DNA from: Streptomyces sp. AC512_CC834
Lineage (GTDB): Bacteria; Actinomycetota; Actinomycetes; Streptomycetales; Streptomycetaceae
DNA: 64,000 bases
Assembly: GCF_019049325.1 (NCBI RefSeq)
Contig: NZ_JAGMUO010000097.1
Location: forward strand, 1 to 64,000
Reading direction: 5' to 3'
The notes below the pieces were generated by a model. That model worked only from the letters and a program-made list of their open reading frames with translations, searched no databases and was not told where the DNA came from. This document shows positions 36,001 to 43,174 of the stretch, in pieces. Both the position numbers and the translations under genes were made by a program. The stretch's first letter is position 1. Every line of letters begins with the position of its first letter.

Positions 36001-36534
36001 TCCTCCTCCGACCTGGTCCGCGGAGTCTGGCCGGAGCGGTTCTCGGAGACGAACGGGTACCTGTACGCGTACGTGATGAACAACTTCTGGCCGTGCAACA
36101 CGCCGCCCACGCAGTCCGGCCGAGTGCGGTTCCGCTACGTCTTCGCGGCCGTCGACCGCCACGCGCCCGAAACGGCGTCCCGGTTCGGAGCACAGGCCAG
36201 GCTCGGCGCCCTGGCTCATGAGGTGACCCCGCTGGACCGGTTCACCGAGACCCGGCCACCCCGGTTCGCCGAGGGCGCACTGCTCGACCTGGGAGACGTG
36301 CCCGACTGCAGGATCTCCCTGACCGGCGAGGAGGACCGCCTCGTCCTGCGGATCGCCAACCTGCGTGCCGGGGAGAACCGCGACATCGCCCTCCGCGTTC
36401 CGGACGGCTTCCGTGCGGTGGAGAGCGATGTCGCGACGTCGGCCGCCGACCGCAGGCTCAGGCCCTGCCTGGCACCCTTCGGCGCCGTGGAACTGTTCCT
36501 GCGGCGCGGTGAGTCCCGGCAACCGGACAACTGA
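33025..36534 (+). CDS. second GH38-type alpha-mannosidase, divergent subfamily
   Basis: A 1169-residue protein. After about 290 residues of beta-rich N-terminus comes the GH38-type motif TVHLIPHVHLDLGFTDTQPK. There follow HTRSPRRRARLREAIAAGVI, a candidate nucleophile region YANITDVPTWTGALPSVLRM, and HADNEDLG. It differs strongly from the enzyme encoded upstream and resembles the group of glycoside hydrolase 38 proteins with long N-terminal domains. There is no signal peptide, so it acts in the cytoplasm, possibly on a different linkage. I start at ATG 33025 with AGAGGA nine bases upstream; GTG 32935, overlapping the previous stop, is in frame and could add 30 residues. Confidence 0.88.
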   Translation: MTSDRSLWTATPAPVTGSWPVVDGTPTLHVDLDRSDAGWPEVHPGIHDADGGHRAHRIVASFTLEHAEDAVLHLAYAAERGPCPDLEVVLDGARHSLHHLAVERADRARTGDPGPTSGHGTLRIPLPAAWLTPGRHELTVTTVLDEPAATGAPRAEDGRPARRPGEALPPARAHYGKWFGSYLRWNAVRLESGGTPPHHAPGWSLRATPLYLHGDPQPVPLVELTAQVPAGAALPGDLSLRYADRVLPVPRAPERDFGMVRWRLPAPGFDTPAEFALHAGDTLLHRADLTPARRWTVHLIPHVHLDLGFTDTQPKALELHCRNIDKALDRHARDPAFRYSVDGALVVREYMHTRSPRRRARLREAIAAGVIGVNTFHSNLLTGVTGLDELRRALDFGTSLPAGPGTVARYANITDVPTWTGALPSVLRMAGVDAFVGMSNHHRAATAGSDEVHLASPVRWQAPDGSEVLAHFADHYSQLRFIAADPQSVAGAVNGLERCLERYERPDYLPTDLAVIGTHADNEDLGDGDAGFAERWNEAFAHPRVRVSTFGDYLSSVAPLRDRLPLHRAEGGSFWEDGPAASAADAAAYRRAQAMLPAAENLGVVSQLTDGRYRPNREALDRAWDGLITGGEHTWTWARGVSHPHAPQIDDQLHWKRRAIDDAARISLDESRRVLGQLAEALDLDGPCLLVHNPHPWPASLTVEADLPQGSVPLDAEGRPVPLEVLSDCAGMLRVRLILEEMEAFGYRSFPLSDRSDTVPAGEQAPAAVHPPASHPADERTPVGAATAGRTRASDVWEVGLRDGDGLPVSLRHLPTGRQLLDPRAPFALGELIRLTAAEAKSSGAHDRTMIKQLDSRLHPGTPTALAEERPAMRLLGARRTPDGMRLRWAGEGAGLSAITVELLLRDAPDQCELTVEATKLPVLDMESVSVAFPFLVDTPTVRYDRQLGWVEPRADHGPGSSNEWLSATSAVTVTADDGPGVMWAAPDSALFSSSDLVRGVWPERFSETNGYLYAYVMNNFWPCNTPPTQSGRVRFRYVFAAVDRHAPETASRFGAQARLGALAHEVTPLDRFTETRPPRFAEGALLDLGDVPDCRISLTGEEDRLVLRIANLRAGENRDIALRVPDGFRAVESDVATSAADRRLRPCLAPFGAVELFLRRGESRQPDN

Positions 36535-36559
36535 CGGTGGCGGGCGGGCGGTTACCGGA

Positions 36560-37699
36560 TCACGCGGGGTCGAGGCGGGAGACGGTGCCGCCGATGGCGA
36601 GGACGTACAGCTCGCCGTCGCCGTCCTGGGCGAAGGACACGACCTCACCGCCGTTCACACCGAGGTCTGTCTGGCCGGTCACCTCGCCGTTCTCGATCTC
36701 CAGGGAACGCAGTGTGCCGTCGCAGTAGTCGCTGTAGACGTACTGTCCCGCGAGGTCCGCGATCGCGTCGCCACGGTAGACGTAACCGCCGGTGACCGAG
36801 CAGCCGAGGCCGCCCCGGTCGTACTCGTGGATCGGCGGGACGTGGTTCGCCGGCTCGGTGCCGCCCCGGAAGGGGTGCGTGCCCTCCATCTGGGACCAGC
36901 CGTAGTTCTCTCCGCCCTTGCTGCTCGCGGGCGCCCAGTCGATCTCCTCCCATGCGCTCTGGCCGACATCGCCGATCAGCAGGTCGCCCGAGCCGGCGTC
37001 GAAGGAGAACCGCCACGGGTTGCGCAGCCCGTACGCCCAGATCTCGCCCTTGGCGTCCGGGTCGCCGACGAAGGGGTTGTCCTGCGGGATCGCGTACGGG
37101 TCGCCGCCCTGCGGGTCGATGCGCAGCAGCTTGCCGAGCAGGGTGTCGAGCTTCTGACCGTTGCCGTCGGGGTCGCCGCCGCCTCCCCCGTCACCGAACG
37201 CGACGTAGAGGTAGCCGTCGGGACCGAACTTGATGTCGCCGCCGTTGTGGTTCGACTCGGGCTGTTCCTGGGTCAGGACGGTGCGCCGGGTGTCCTCCTG
37301 GATCGTCCCGTCCTCGACGGCGAACTCGTCGATGGTGCTGGTGCCCTCGAGGTCGGTGTAGGAGATGTAGAGGTGCGCGAACTCCTTGTCGAACGCCAGC
37401 CCGAGCAGGCCGCGTTCGCCGTCGGTGGTGGTCTCGTCGGAGATGTCGAGCACGGGGTCGCCGAGTCCGTCGTCGTTCAGGACCCGGACGGTGCCCGCAC
37501 GTTCGGCGACCCAGACCGTGTCACCGGGACCCGCGGTGCCCGCGGTCGGGTTCTTGGCCTGGGCCACCTCGGTCAGCACAACGGGCGCCGCGCGCTCGGA
37601 GGCGGCGGGCTCGTCGGCGGACGCCGTGGCCAGGGCCAGGGACCCGACGAGGCCCAGCGTGCCGATGATCGCCGACAATCTGGTGCGAACTTTCACCAT
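36560..37699 (-). CDS. secreted PQQ-type glucose/sorbosone dehydrogenase-like protein
   Basis: Exported six-bladed beta-propeller protein of 379 residues. The signal peptide (RLSAIIGTLGLVGSLALATA) is followed by propeller motifs: GERGLLGLAFDKEF, ESNHNGGDIKFGPDGYLYVA with the catalytic His, GDGGGGGDPDGNGQ for calcium, and GLRNPWRFSFDAGSGDL. Family members oxidise aldose sugars with pyrroloquinoline quinone. ATG 37699 has a GGGAGG site. It converges on the GH38 operon with a 25-base gap and is divergent from the kinase gene. A link to sugar use is plausible but not shown. Confidence 0.88.
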   Translation of the reverse strand: MVKVRTRLSAIIGTLGLVGSLALATASADEPAASERAAPVVLTEVAQAKNPTAGTAGPGDTVWVAERAGTVRVLNDDGLGDPVLDISDETTTDGERGLLGLAFDKEFAHLYISYTDLEGTSTIDEFAVEDGTIQEDTRRTVLTQEQPESNHNGGDIKFGPDGYLYVAFGDGGGGGDPDGNGQKLDTLLGKLLRIDPQGGDPYAIPQDNPFVGDPDAKGEIWAYGLRNPWRFSFDAGSGDLLIGDVGQSAWEEIDWAPASSKGGENYGWSQMEGTHPFRGGTEPANHVPPIHEYDRGGLGCSVTGGYVYRGDAIADLAGQYVYSDYCDGTLRSLEIENGEVTGQTDLGVNGGEVVSFAQDGDGELYVLAIGGTVSRLDPA

Positions 37700-37912
37700 G
37701 GCCTCCCGGAGGCGGTGAGTGGGGGGAAGGTTGTGCCGCCGGTCACCGCAGAGAATACGAGACCGGAGCGTCCTGGCCCAGACCAATGTGCGTCTCTTCT
37801 GGGGTGTGGGGGTTGTTCACCCGGCTGAGGATGCTGCTGAACAAATGCCGACGGCGATGTACTGAGGGGAGCAGACCATACGAACGCGACCGCTCTGCCG
37901 AGGGGAGGATCC

Positions 37913-39886
37913 GTGCGTTGCGGGGACGAGTTCGCCGGCCGCTACGTCCTCAAGGAGGTCGTCGGCGCGGGGCGCGGCGGTGACGTGTGGCTGGCCCACG
38001 ACACGGTGGTGGGCCAGGACGTCGCCCTGAAGCCGGAACGGACGGACGGCGGGGGCGAGACCGCCGAACGGCGGCTGCTGGGCGAACCGCGTGCCATGGC
38101 CAAGTTCCGCGGCCATCCCCACGTCGTGACCCTTTTCGACGTGGTGAGGGTGGCGCAGGACGGGGACCGGGCGAAGGTCCGGACCGGGACTCGGGACCCG
38201 GCCGGAGGGGCAGGGCAGGCGTTCTGGTTCGTCATGGAGTACGTGCCCGGCGGCGGCCTGGACCTGCGCGCCCGGCTCTCTCCCGCGCGGGCGGCCCGCA
38301 TCGGTGCCCAGCTCGCCGACGCACTGGCCGCCCTGCACGAAGCGGGCATCGTCCACTGCGACGTCAAGCCCGCCAACATCGGCCTCACCCGTGACGGGAC
38401 CGCGAAGTTGCTGGACTTCGGCGCCGTCTACCGGGCCGGCGGCACCGAGACCATCACGGTCAACGGCCCGTCCAGCTTCACCCCTGACTACGCCGCTCCC
38501 GAGCTGGCCCGCGGGAACCTCCCCCGGCCGGCCTCGGACGTGTTCTGCCTGGCCGCCACGCTCTGCGCGCTGGTCACCGGCGCGCCGCCGCGCGGGGGCG
38601 TGCCCCAGGAGGCGGACGCCCTCTTCGACCGGGCGGGGGGCGACGCCGAGGAAGCCGACCGGCTGAAGTACTGGAAGGCCGAGCAGGGCGTCGTCGAGCT
38701 GGACGCCGCCGCCGTGGGACCTCTGTACCCCGTGCTCACCGCCATGCTTCAACGTGATCCTCGGCGACGCCCCGACGCCGCCGAAGCCAGGCGGCTCCTG
38801 GAGGGCGTCGCCGGAGCCGGGCCGAAGTCCCCCGGGGAGACGGCCGGCACCGTCACCGGGCGGCGATCGCGGCGGCGGCCGCTGCTCGCGGCCGCGGCCG
38901 CTCTCGGCATCGGCGCCGTACTGGCCCTGGGGCCGGCCGTCGTCCATGACCACGGGGACGGCGGGCAGGCCGCTTCCCGGCCCGTCCAGAGCCGACTGGA
39001 GGAGGACGCCCCGGACGGCGGACCCGAGGCCCTGATCGGCGATCCGCACACGGCCGACGTCTGCGCCCTGGCCGACCCCGCCGCTCTCGACCGGTTCGGT
39101 GACGGGGAGGTGCGCGTGGACGTGGACTACGGGAATTTCGACCGCTGCGACGTCCTCGTGGGCATCGACGACCGGACCCGGATCGACGTGTCGATCCGGA
39201 TTCTTCGGGGCTCGTCGCCCGAGGGGTCGAAACCGTCCCGCACCGTCGGGAGGATCGGCATCCGGGAGGATCAGGCCGAGAGCGACGCATGCGAGCTGCT
39301 GCTGACGTCCGCCGGCGACACCGACTCCCGGGTCGGGGTTCGCGTCAACATGGGCAAGGGTTCCGTGGTCGGCGGCAACGCGACCCTGTGCGCCGTCGCC
39401 GACAGAGCCGCCACGAGGGCGGCCGAGCTCCTCGACCGAGGTCCGCTCCCCCGCCGTTCGCCCGCCTACCCGCGCACCTCGCTGGCCTGGGCGAACGCCT
39501 GCGAGCTCCTCGACACCGAGGCGCTGTCCGTCGTACCCGGCCTCAAGGTCGATGTGCCGGACGTCGGCGTCGCGAACTGGAGCTGCGCGTGGTCGAGCGA
39601 CGTCGACGGGCTGGACGCGGAGATCGCCTTCTTCCGCGATCAGCCGAAGTCCGCGGTGGACGGTGCCACCGCCGCCACGCTCAGCGGATACCGCTCCGTC
39701 CTCGGACCTGCCGACGACGACACCTGTACGGCCTTCGTCGAGTACCGCAGGTACAGCGGCCGGGACGGCGAGACCGCCGCCGAGATGGTGCGCCTGGACG
39801 TCCATGGGCAGCAGCCCATGGACAGGCTCTGCACGATGGCCGGGGAACTCGCGGCCTCCGCCGCCGCCGAACTCCGCACGCGATGA
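37913..39886 (+). CDS. membrane Ser/Thr protein kinase with extracellular DUF3558-like region
   Basis: A 657-residue Hanks-type kinase. The kinase domain covers about 1-300: glycine loop GAGRGGDVWLA, ATP-binding Lys40 in VALKPE, the catalytic loop HCDVKPAN with Asp150, metal-binding LDFG with Asp168 and an APE-like APELARG. A single membrane segment (about 322-342) leads to an extracellular part that holds two repeats of a Cys-containing domain (ADVCALADPAALDRFG and NACELLDTEALSVV), similar to DUF3558 proteins. It would sense an external cue and phosphorylate cytoplasmic targets. It lies next to an FHA protein that could read phosphothreonine, at the edge of the Ycf46/Ycf35 block. Confidence 0.88.
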   Translation: MRCGDEFAGRYVLKEVVGAGRGGDVWLAHDTVVGQDVALKPERTDGGGETAERRLLGEPRAMAKFRGHPHVVTLFDVVRVAQDGDRAKVRTGTRDPAGGAGQAFWFVMEYVPGGGLDLRARLSPARAARIGAQLADALAALHEAGIVHCDVKPANIGLTRDGTAKLLDFGAVYRAGGTETITVNGPSSFTPDYAAPELARGNLPRPASDVFCLAATLCALVTGAPPRGGVPQEADALFDRAGGDAEEADRLKYWKAEQGVVELDAAAVGPLYPVLTAMLQRDPRRRPDAAEARRLLEGVAGAGPKSPGETAGTVTGRRSRRRPLLAAAAALGIGAVLALGPAVVHDHGDGGQAASRPVQSRLEEDAPDGGPEALIGDPHTADVCALADPAALDRFGDGEVRVDVDYGNFDRCDVLVGIDDRTRIDVSIRILRGSSPEGSKPSRTVGRIGIREDQAESDACELLLTSAGDTDSRVGVRVNMGKGSVVGGNATLCAVADRAATRAAELLDRGPLPRRSPAYPRTSLAWANACELLDTEALSVVPGLKVDVPDVGVANWSCAWSSDVDGLDAEIAFFRDQPKSAVDGATAATLSGYRSVLGPADDDTCTAFVEYRRYSGRDGETAAEMVRLDVHGQQPMDRLCTMAGELAASAAAELRTR

Positions 39887-39895
39887 CACCGGATC

Positions 39896-40684
39896 TCAGG
39901 GAGCGGAGTCCGGCCAGGCCGCGTCGTCCTCCATCAGCTCCAGATCCGGCGGCACGAGCGTCGTCGACTCGACCAGCCCCTTGATCAGATTGTGCAGCAG
40001 GCTGTTGTCGCCGGGGCGGCCCTGCGACTTGTCGTGGATCAGCGGGTACCGGAAGCCGGTGCGGTGCAGGCGACGGCGTACGGCCTCGATCCGGTACTCG
40101 ATCTTGCGCTCGTTCCAGCCCGCGTCCGGGCGGAGGTAGGCGAACTGCTTGGCGGCGGTCGCGTACGTCAGGGGGCGCGGGTCCTCCTCGTACAGCAGAT
40201 ACCGCTGGCCGAGGACGACCAGCAGCAGCCGTTCGTCGTCGTCGAGTGCCCAGGTCTCCGGGCGCGCGGTCGCGGCGCGCCGCCGGGACACGGGTCCCTG
40301 GTCGTCGTGGCCGGCGACATACAGCTCGACCAGGTGCTCCCGGTAGCCGGAGCCCTTCACGAACAGCGGGGTGTAACCGGTGGCGAGCGGGACCGGCTCG
40401 GTGCTGAGGTGCATCATCCGGCCGCGCGGCAGACGGACCAACTGCTGTCCGGTGTTGCGCAGCCACCACTGCCCCGCGCGGTACGTCAACTCCCCGTGCC
40501 GACGGCTCACCCGCAGGTCGTCGATGCCGACTCCCAGGTCCACGTCCGGCTTCTCGCCCCGTCCGAAACGGACCGTCAGCCCCGGGCGGGGCGGTGCGGT
40601 GAGCTCACCCGTGACGGTACGGGCGTGCAGGATGCCGGGTGTGGTGGGCGCGACACCACGCGCGAGGCTGGCGGAGAGGGGCAT
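39896..40684 (-). CDS. FHA-domain protein with C-terminal winged-helix-like region
   Basis: A 262-residue soluble protein. The FHA core is seen at about residues 33-100: VRFGRGEKPDVDLGV, then DLRVSRRHGELTYRAG, the Ser-Arg-Arg-His loop that binds phosphothreonine, and LRNTGQQLVRL. The second half (about 140-262) with LDDDERLLLVVLGQRYLLYE and RKIEYRIEAVRRRLHRTGFR looks like a helical DNA- or protein-binding domain. It faces the kinase gene end to end with nine bases between stops, and its own start faces the DUF2997 gene, so it shares a divergent promoter with the block. A phosphorylation-dependent adaptor is the natural reading (inference). Confidence 0.85.
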   Translation of the reverse strand: MPLSASLARGVAPTTPGILHARTVTGELTAPPRPGLTVRFGRGEKPDVDLGVGIDDLRVSRRHGELTYRAGQWWLRNTGQQLVRLPRGRMMHLSTEPVPLATGYTPLFVKGSGYREHLVELYVAGHDDQGPVSRRRAATARPETWALDDDERLLLVVLGQRYLLYEEDPRPLTYATAAKQFAYLRPDAGWNERKIEYRIEAVRRRLHRTGFRYPLIHDKSQGRPGDNSLLHNLIKGLVESTTLVPPDLELMEDDAAWPDSAP

Positions 40685-40841
40685 CGCTGGTCTCCTCGGT
40701 TCGTGGGCTGCTCCACCCGCTTACGGGGCCCTGTGGGGCATGCCCGCACGATGCAGTGTCCCCTCCGGGACCCCTCCCGAGTCACGCCCCGCACAGTGGG
40801 CGGAGTCATTTCCGCTCATCCCCACGGCGAAGGGTGACTCG

Positions 40842-41045
40842 ATGGCGCAGGAGAGTGTCGAGATCGTGATCTCGGCGGACGGCACCGCCGAGGTGCACGT
40901 CCGGGGTGTCGCCGGAACGAGGTGTGTGACGGACACCGACGCGTTGGTCGGGCTGCTCGGCGGGACGGTGGAGCACCAGACGCTCACCGAGGAGGCGTAC
41001 CAGCAGGACGCGGCCGAGGAGCAGGATCGCCTGTGGCAGGGGTGA
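40842..41045 (+). CDS. DUF2997 protein
   Basis: A 67-residue acidic protein, ESVEIVISADGTAEVHVRGV followed by AGTRCVTDTDALVGLLGG. The pattern (a strand ending in DG, then V.G..G..C, then a helix starting with a D or E pair) is that of DUF2997, a small family found near ycf35 homologues in cyanobacteria. A single Cys is conserved in the family. It is the first gene of the block. GAAGGG precedes ATG 40842, and the stop overlaps the start of the radical-SAM gene (GTGA). Its function is unknown. Confidence 0.8.
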   Translation: MAQESVEIVISADGTAEVHVRGVAGTRCVTDTDALVGLLGGTVEHQTLTEEAYQQDAAEEQDRLWQG

Positions 41046-41623
41046 GCGGCCTGGGCACGCCCTGGCGGCTGCACGCCGTCGTGCCCCGAAGCACCGCCAA
41101 CGGTCCGGGGGTCCGGTACGTCGCCTGGAGCCAGGGGTGCGCCCTGGCCTGCCCGGGGTGCTTCAATCCCGAGACCCATCCCGCGGCTGGGGCCGGCCCG
41201 GCGCGTACGGCGGGTGAGGTGGCCGACGAGGTGCTGGCCGACGCCGCGTCCCTCGAGGGCGTCACCCTGACCGGCGGTGAGCCGCTGGAGCAGCCCGCCG
41301 CGGTCGCCGCGTTCTGTGCCGAACTCCGGGCGCGCAGCGGCCTGTCGGTGATCGTGCTTACGGGGTTCACCCGGGCCGAGATCGAGTCGGACGAGGCCCG
41401 GTCGGCGGCCGTCGCCGACGCCGATCTCGTGATCGCCGGCCGCTACAACACGCGGCTTCGGCTCGCCCGGGGACTGCGCGGCTCGTCGAACAAGGAGTAC
41501 TGGACGCGCACCGGGCGCTACACGCCGGACGATCTGGCCGCCGTACCGGAGTTGGAGATCACCATCGCGGCCGACGCGACACTGACGTTCACCGGCATGG
41601 CCGCGCCGGGAGGAGAGTTCTGA
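41042..41623 (+). CDS. radical-SAM activase-like 4Fe-4S protein
   Basis: A 193-residue protein with the iron-sulphur motif CALACPGC (Cys33, Cys37, Cys40; CX3CX2C) in the order found in pyruvate-formate-lyase and anaerobic nucleotide reductase activating enzymes. The SAM-binding GGE motif follows in VTLTGGEPLEQPAAV, and the N-terminal GPGVRYVAWSQGC and the DADLVIAGRYNT segment also fit the activase group. No glycyl-radical enzyme is encoded nearby, so it may have another job, for instance maturation of a neighbouring protein. It overlaps the DUF2997 gene and directly abuts the AAA+ gene (TGAGTG), so all three are cotranscribed. Confidence 0.88.
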   Translation: MSGLGTPWRLHAVVPRSTANGPGVRYVAWSQGCALACPGCFNPETHPAAGAGPARTAGEVADEVLADAASLEGVTLTGGEPLEQPAAVAAFCAELRARSGLSVIVLTGFTRAEIESDEARSAAVADADLVIAGRYNTRLRLARGLRGSSNKEYWTRTGRYTPDDLAAVPELEITIAADATLTFTGMAAPGGEF

Positions 41624-43171
41624 GTGGGCACTGTGGGCATCCATGACGAGATCCGGCTGTATCTGCGCGCCCGGGTGGCGCTGATCGTGCTCGTCACGGT
41701 CGAGGAACAGCGCGCCCTGGCGGTACTGGATCAGGTGCGGCTCGACCGGGACCCGTCGTCCGACCTGGTCACCTGGGACATCGCCGACGGCCTGGAGTCC
41801 GCGGCGGGCCGAGCGCTGCCCAAGGCGGCGGGTCCACCGGACGCGCTGGCCAAGATCAGGGAGCTTTCGGAGAAGGACCCGCGCCGTCGTGATCTGTACG
41901 TGCTCAAGGACTTCCACGCCTTCTGGGAGCGCGACCCGGCGGTGCGCCGACGCCTGCGCAACCTCGCCCACAAGCTCGTCTTCACCGGCTCCTCGCTGAT
42001 CGTGACCACACCGGTGCGCGGCATCCCCGTGGAACTGGGCGACGACGCGGTGGTGGTCGAAATGCCGCTCCCGGAGGCCGACGCGCTGCGCGGCGAACTC
42101 GACCACCTCGTCGACAGCACCAAGGGAGTGAAGTCCACGCTCACCCCGGCGGGTCGCAGCCGCCTGGCCCAGGCCGCGCTGGGCCTCACCGCCGCCCAGG
42201 CCCGCCGGGCCTTCGCCAAGGCCATCGTCCGCGACGAGGTGCTCGACGACCGCGACATCAAGGCGGTACTGGCCGAGAAGAAGGCGGTCATCCGGGAGAA
42301 CGAGGCGCTGGAGTTCTACGGCGCCGAGGAGAGCCCCGACGACCTCGGCGGTCTTGACGTGCTCAAGGAGTGGCTGCGGCTGCGCGAGCGCGCCTTCGGC
42401 GACGCCGCCCGCGAGTTCCGCCTTCCGGCACCCAAGGGCATCGCGCTCATCGGCATCCCCGGCACCGGCAAGAGCCTCACCGCGAAGATGATCGGCGGAC
42501 TGTGGCGGCTGCCGCTGCTGCGCCTGGACGTCGGTGCGCTGTTCGGCTCCCTGGTCGGTGAGTCGGAGGAGCGGGTGCGCAGGGCGCTGCGGCTGGCGGA
42601 GACCGTGTCGCCCTGTGTGATGTGGATCGACGAGGTGGAGAAGGCGCTGACGTCGGGCGGCCATGACGGAGGCACCTCGCAACGGGTCTTCGGCACCGTC
42701 CTGACCTGGATGCAGGAGAAGACCGCCCCGGTGTTCGTCGTGGCCACCGCCAACGACGTCAGCGCGCTGCCCCCGGAGACACTGCGCCGGGGCCGGTTCG
42801 ACGAGGTGTTCTTCCTCGACCTGCCCACCGAGGAGGAACGACGCGAGATCATCACCGTCCACCTGCGCAAGCGCGGCCGCAGCCCGGAGGCCTTCGACGT
42901 CCACCAACTGGCCCGGGACTGCGACGGGTTCGTCGGGGCGGAGCTGGAACAGGTCGTCGTGGACGCGATGTACGAGGCGTTCGCCGAGGAGCGTGACATC
43001 ACCACCGCCGACATCGCCCGCGCGGCCCTGCGCACGGTGCCGCTGAGCAAGTCCCAGCGCGAGGTCATCGAGGACCTGCGCGCCTGGCTGCGTGAGGGCC
43101 GCGCCCAGTCGGCGTCCTTCGCCGGTGCCGCGCAGGCGGCCCGGTATCAGGTTCCGGTACTGGAGGTGTGA
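41624..43171 (+). CDS. ycf46: AAA+ ATPase of the Ycf46 type
   Basis: A 515-residue ATPase. The N-terminal domain opens with EIRLYLRARVALIVLVTVEE, the hallmark of Ycf46 proteins. A linker LGGLDVLKEWLRLRERAFGD precedes the AAA+ module, which has Walker A GIPGTGKS (Lys283), the LFGSLVGESEERVRRAL pore and second-region stretch, Walker B MWIDE (Asp336, Glu337), GTVLTWMQEK, sensor-1 ATAN and the arginine-finger region RRGRFDEVFFLDLP. Plastid and cyanobacterial Ycf46 share these blocks closely. Such ATPases remodel or unfold protein partners. Here the partners could be the neighbouring propeller, Hsp70-like and Ycf35 proteins. GTG 41624 abuts the previous stop. Confidence 0.9.
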   Translation: MGTVGIHDEIRLYLRARVALIVLVTVEEQRALAVLDQVRLDRDPSSDLVTWDIADGLESAAGRALPKAAGPPDALAKIRELSEKDPRRRDLYVLKDFHAFWERDPAVRRRLRNLAHKLVFTGSSLIVTTPVRGIPVELGDDAVVVEMPLPEADALRGELDHLVDSTKGVKSTLTPAGRSRLAQAALGLTAAQARRAFAKAIVRDEVLDDRDIKAVLAEKKAVIRENEALEFYGAEESPDDLGGLDVLKEWLRLRERAFGDAAREFRLPAPKGIALIGIPGTGKSLTAKMIGGLWRLPLLRLDVGALFGSLVGESEERVRRALRLAETVSPCVMWIDEVEKALTSGGHDGGTSQRVFGTVLTWMQEKTAPVFVVATANDVSALPPETLRRGRFDEVFFLDLPTEEERREIITVHLRKRGRSPEAFDVHQLARDCDGFVGAELEQVVVDAMYEAFAEERDITTADIARAALRTVPLSKSQREVIEDLRAWLREGRAQSASFAGAAQAARYQVPVLEV

Positions 43172-43174
43172 ACG

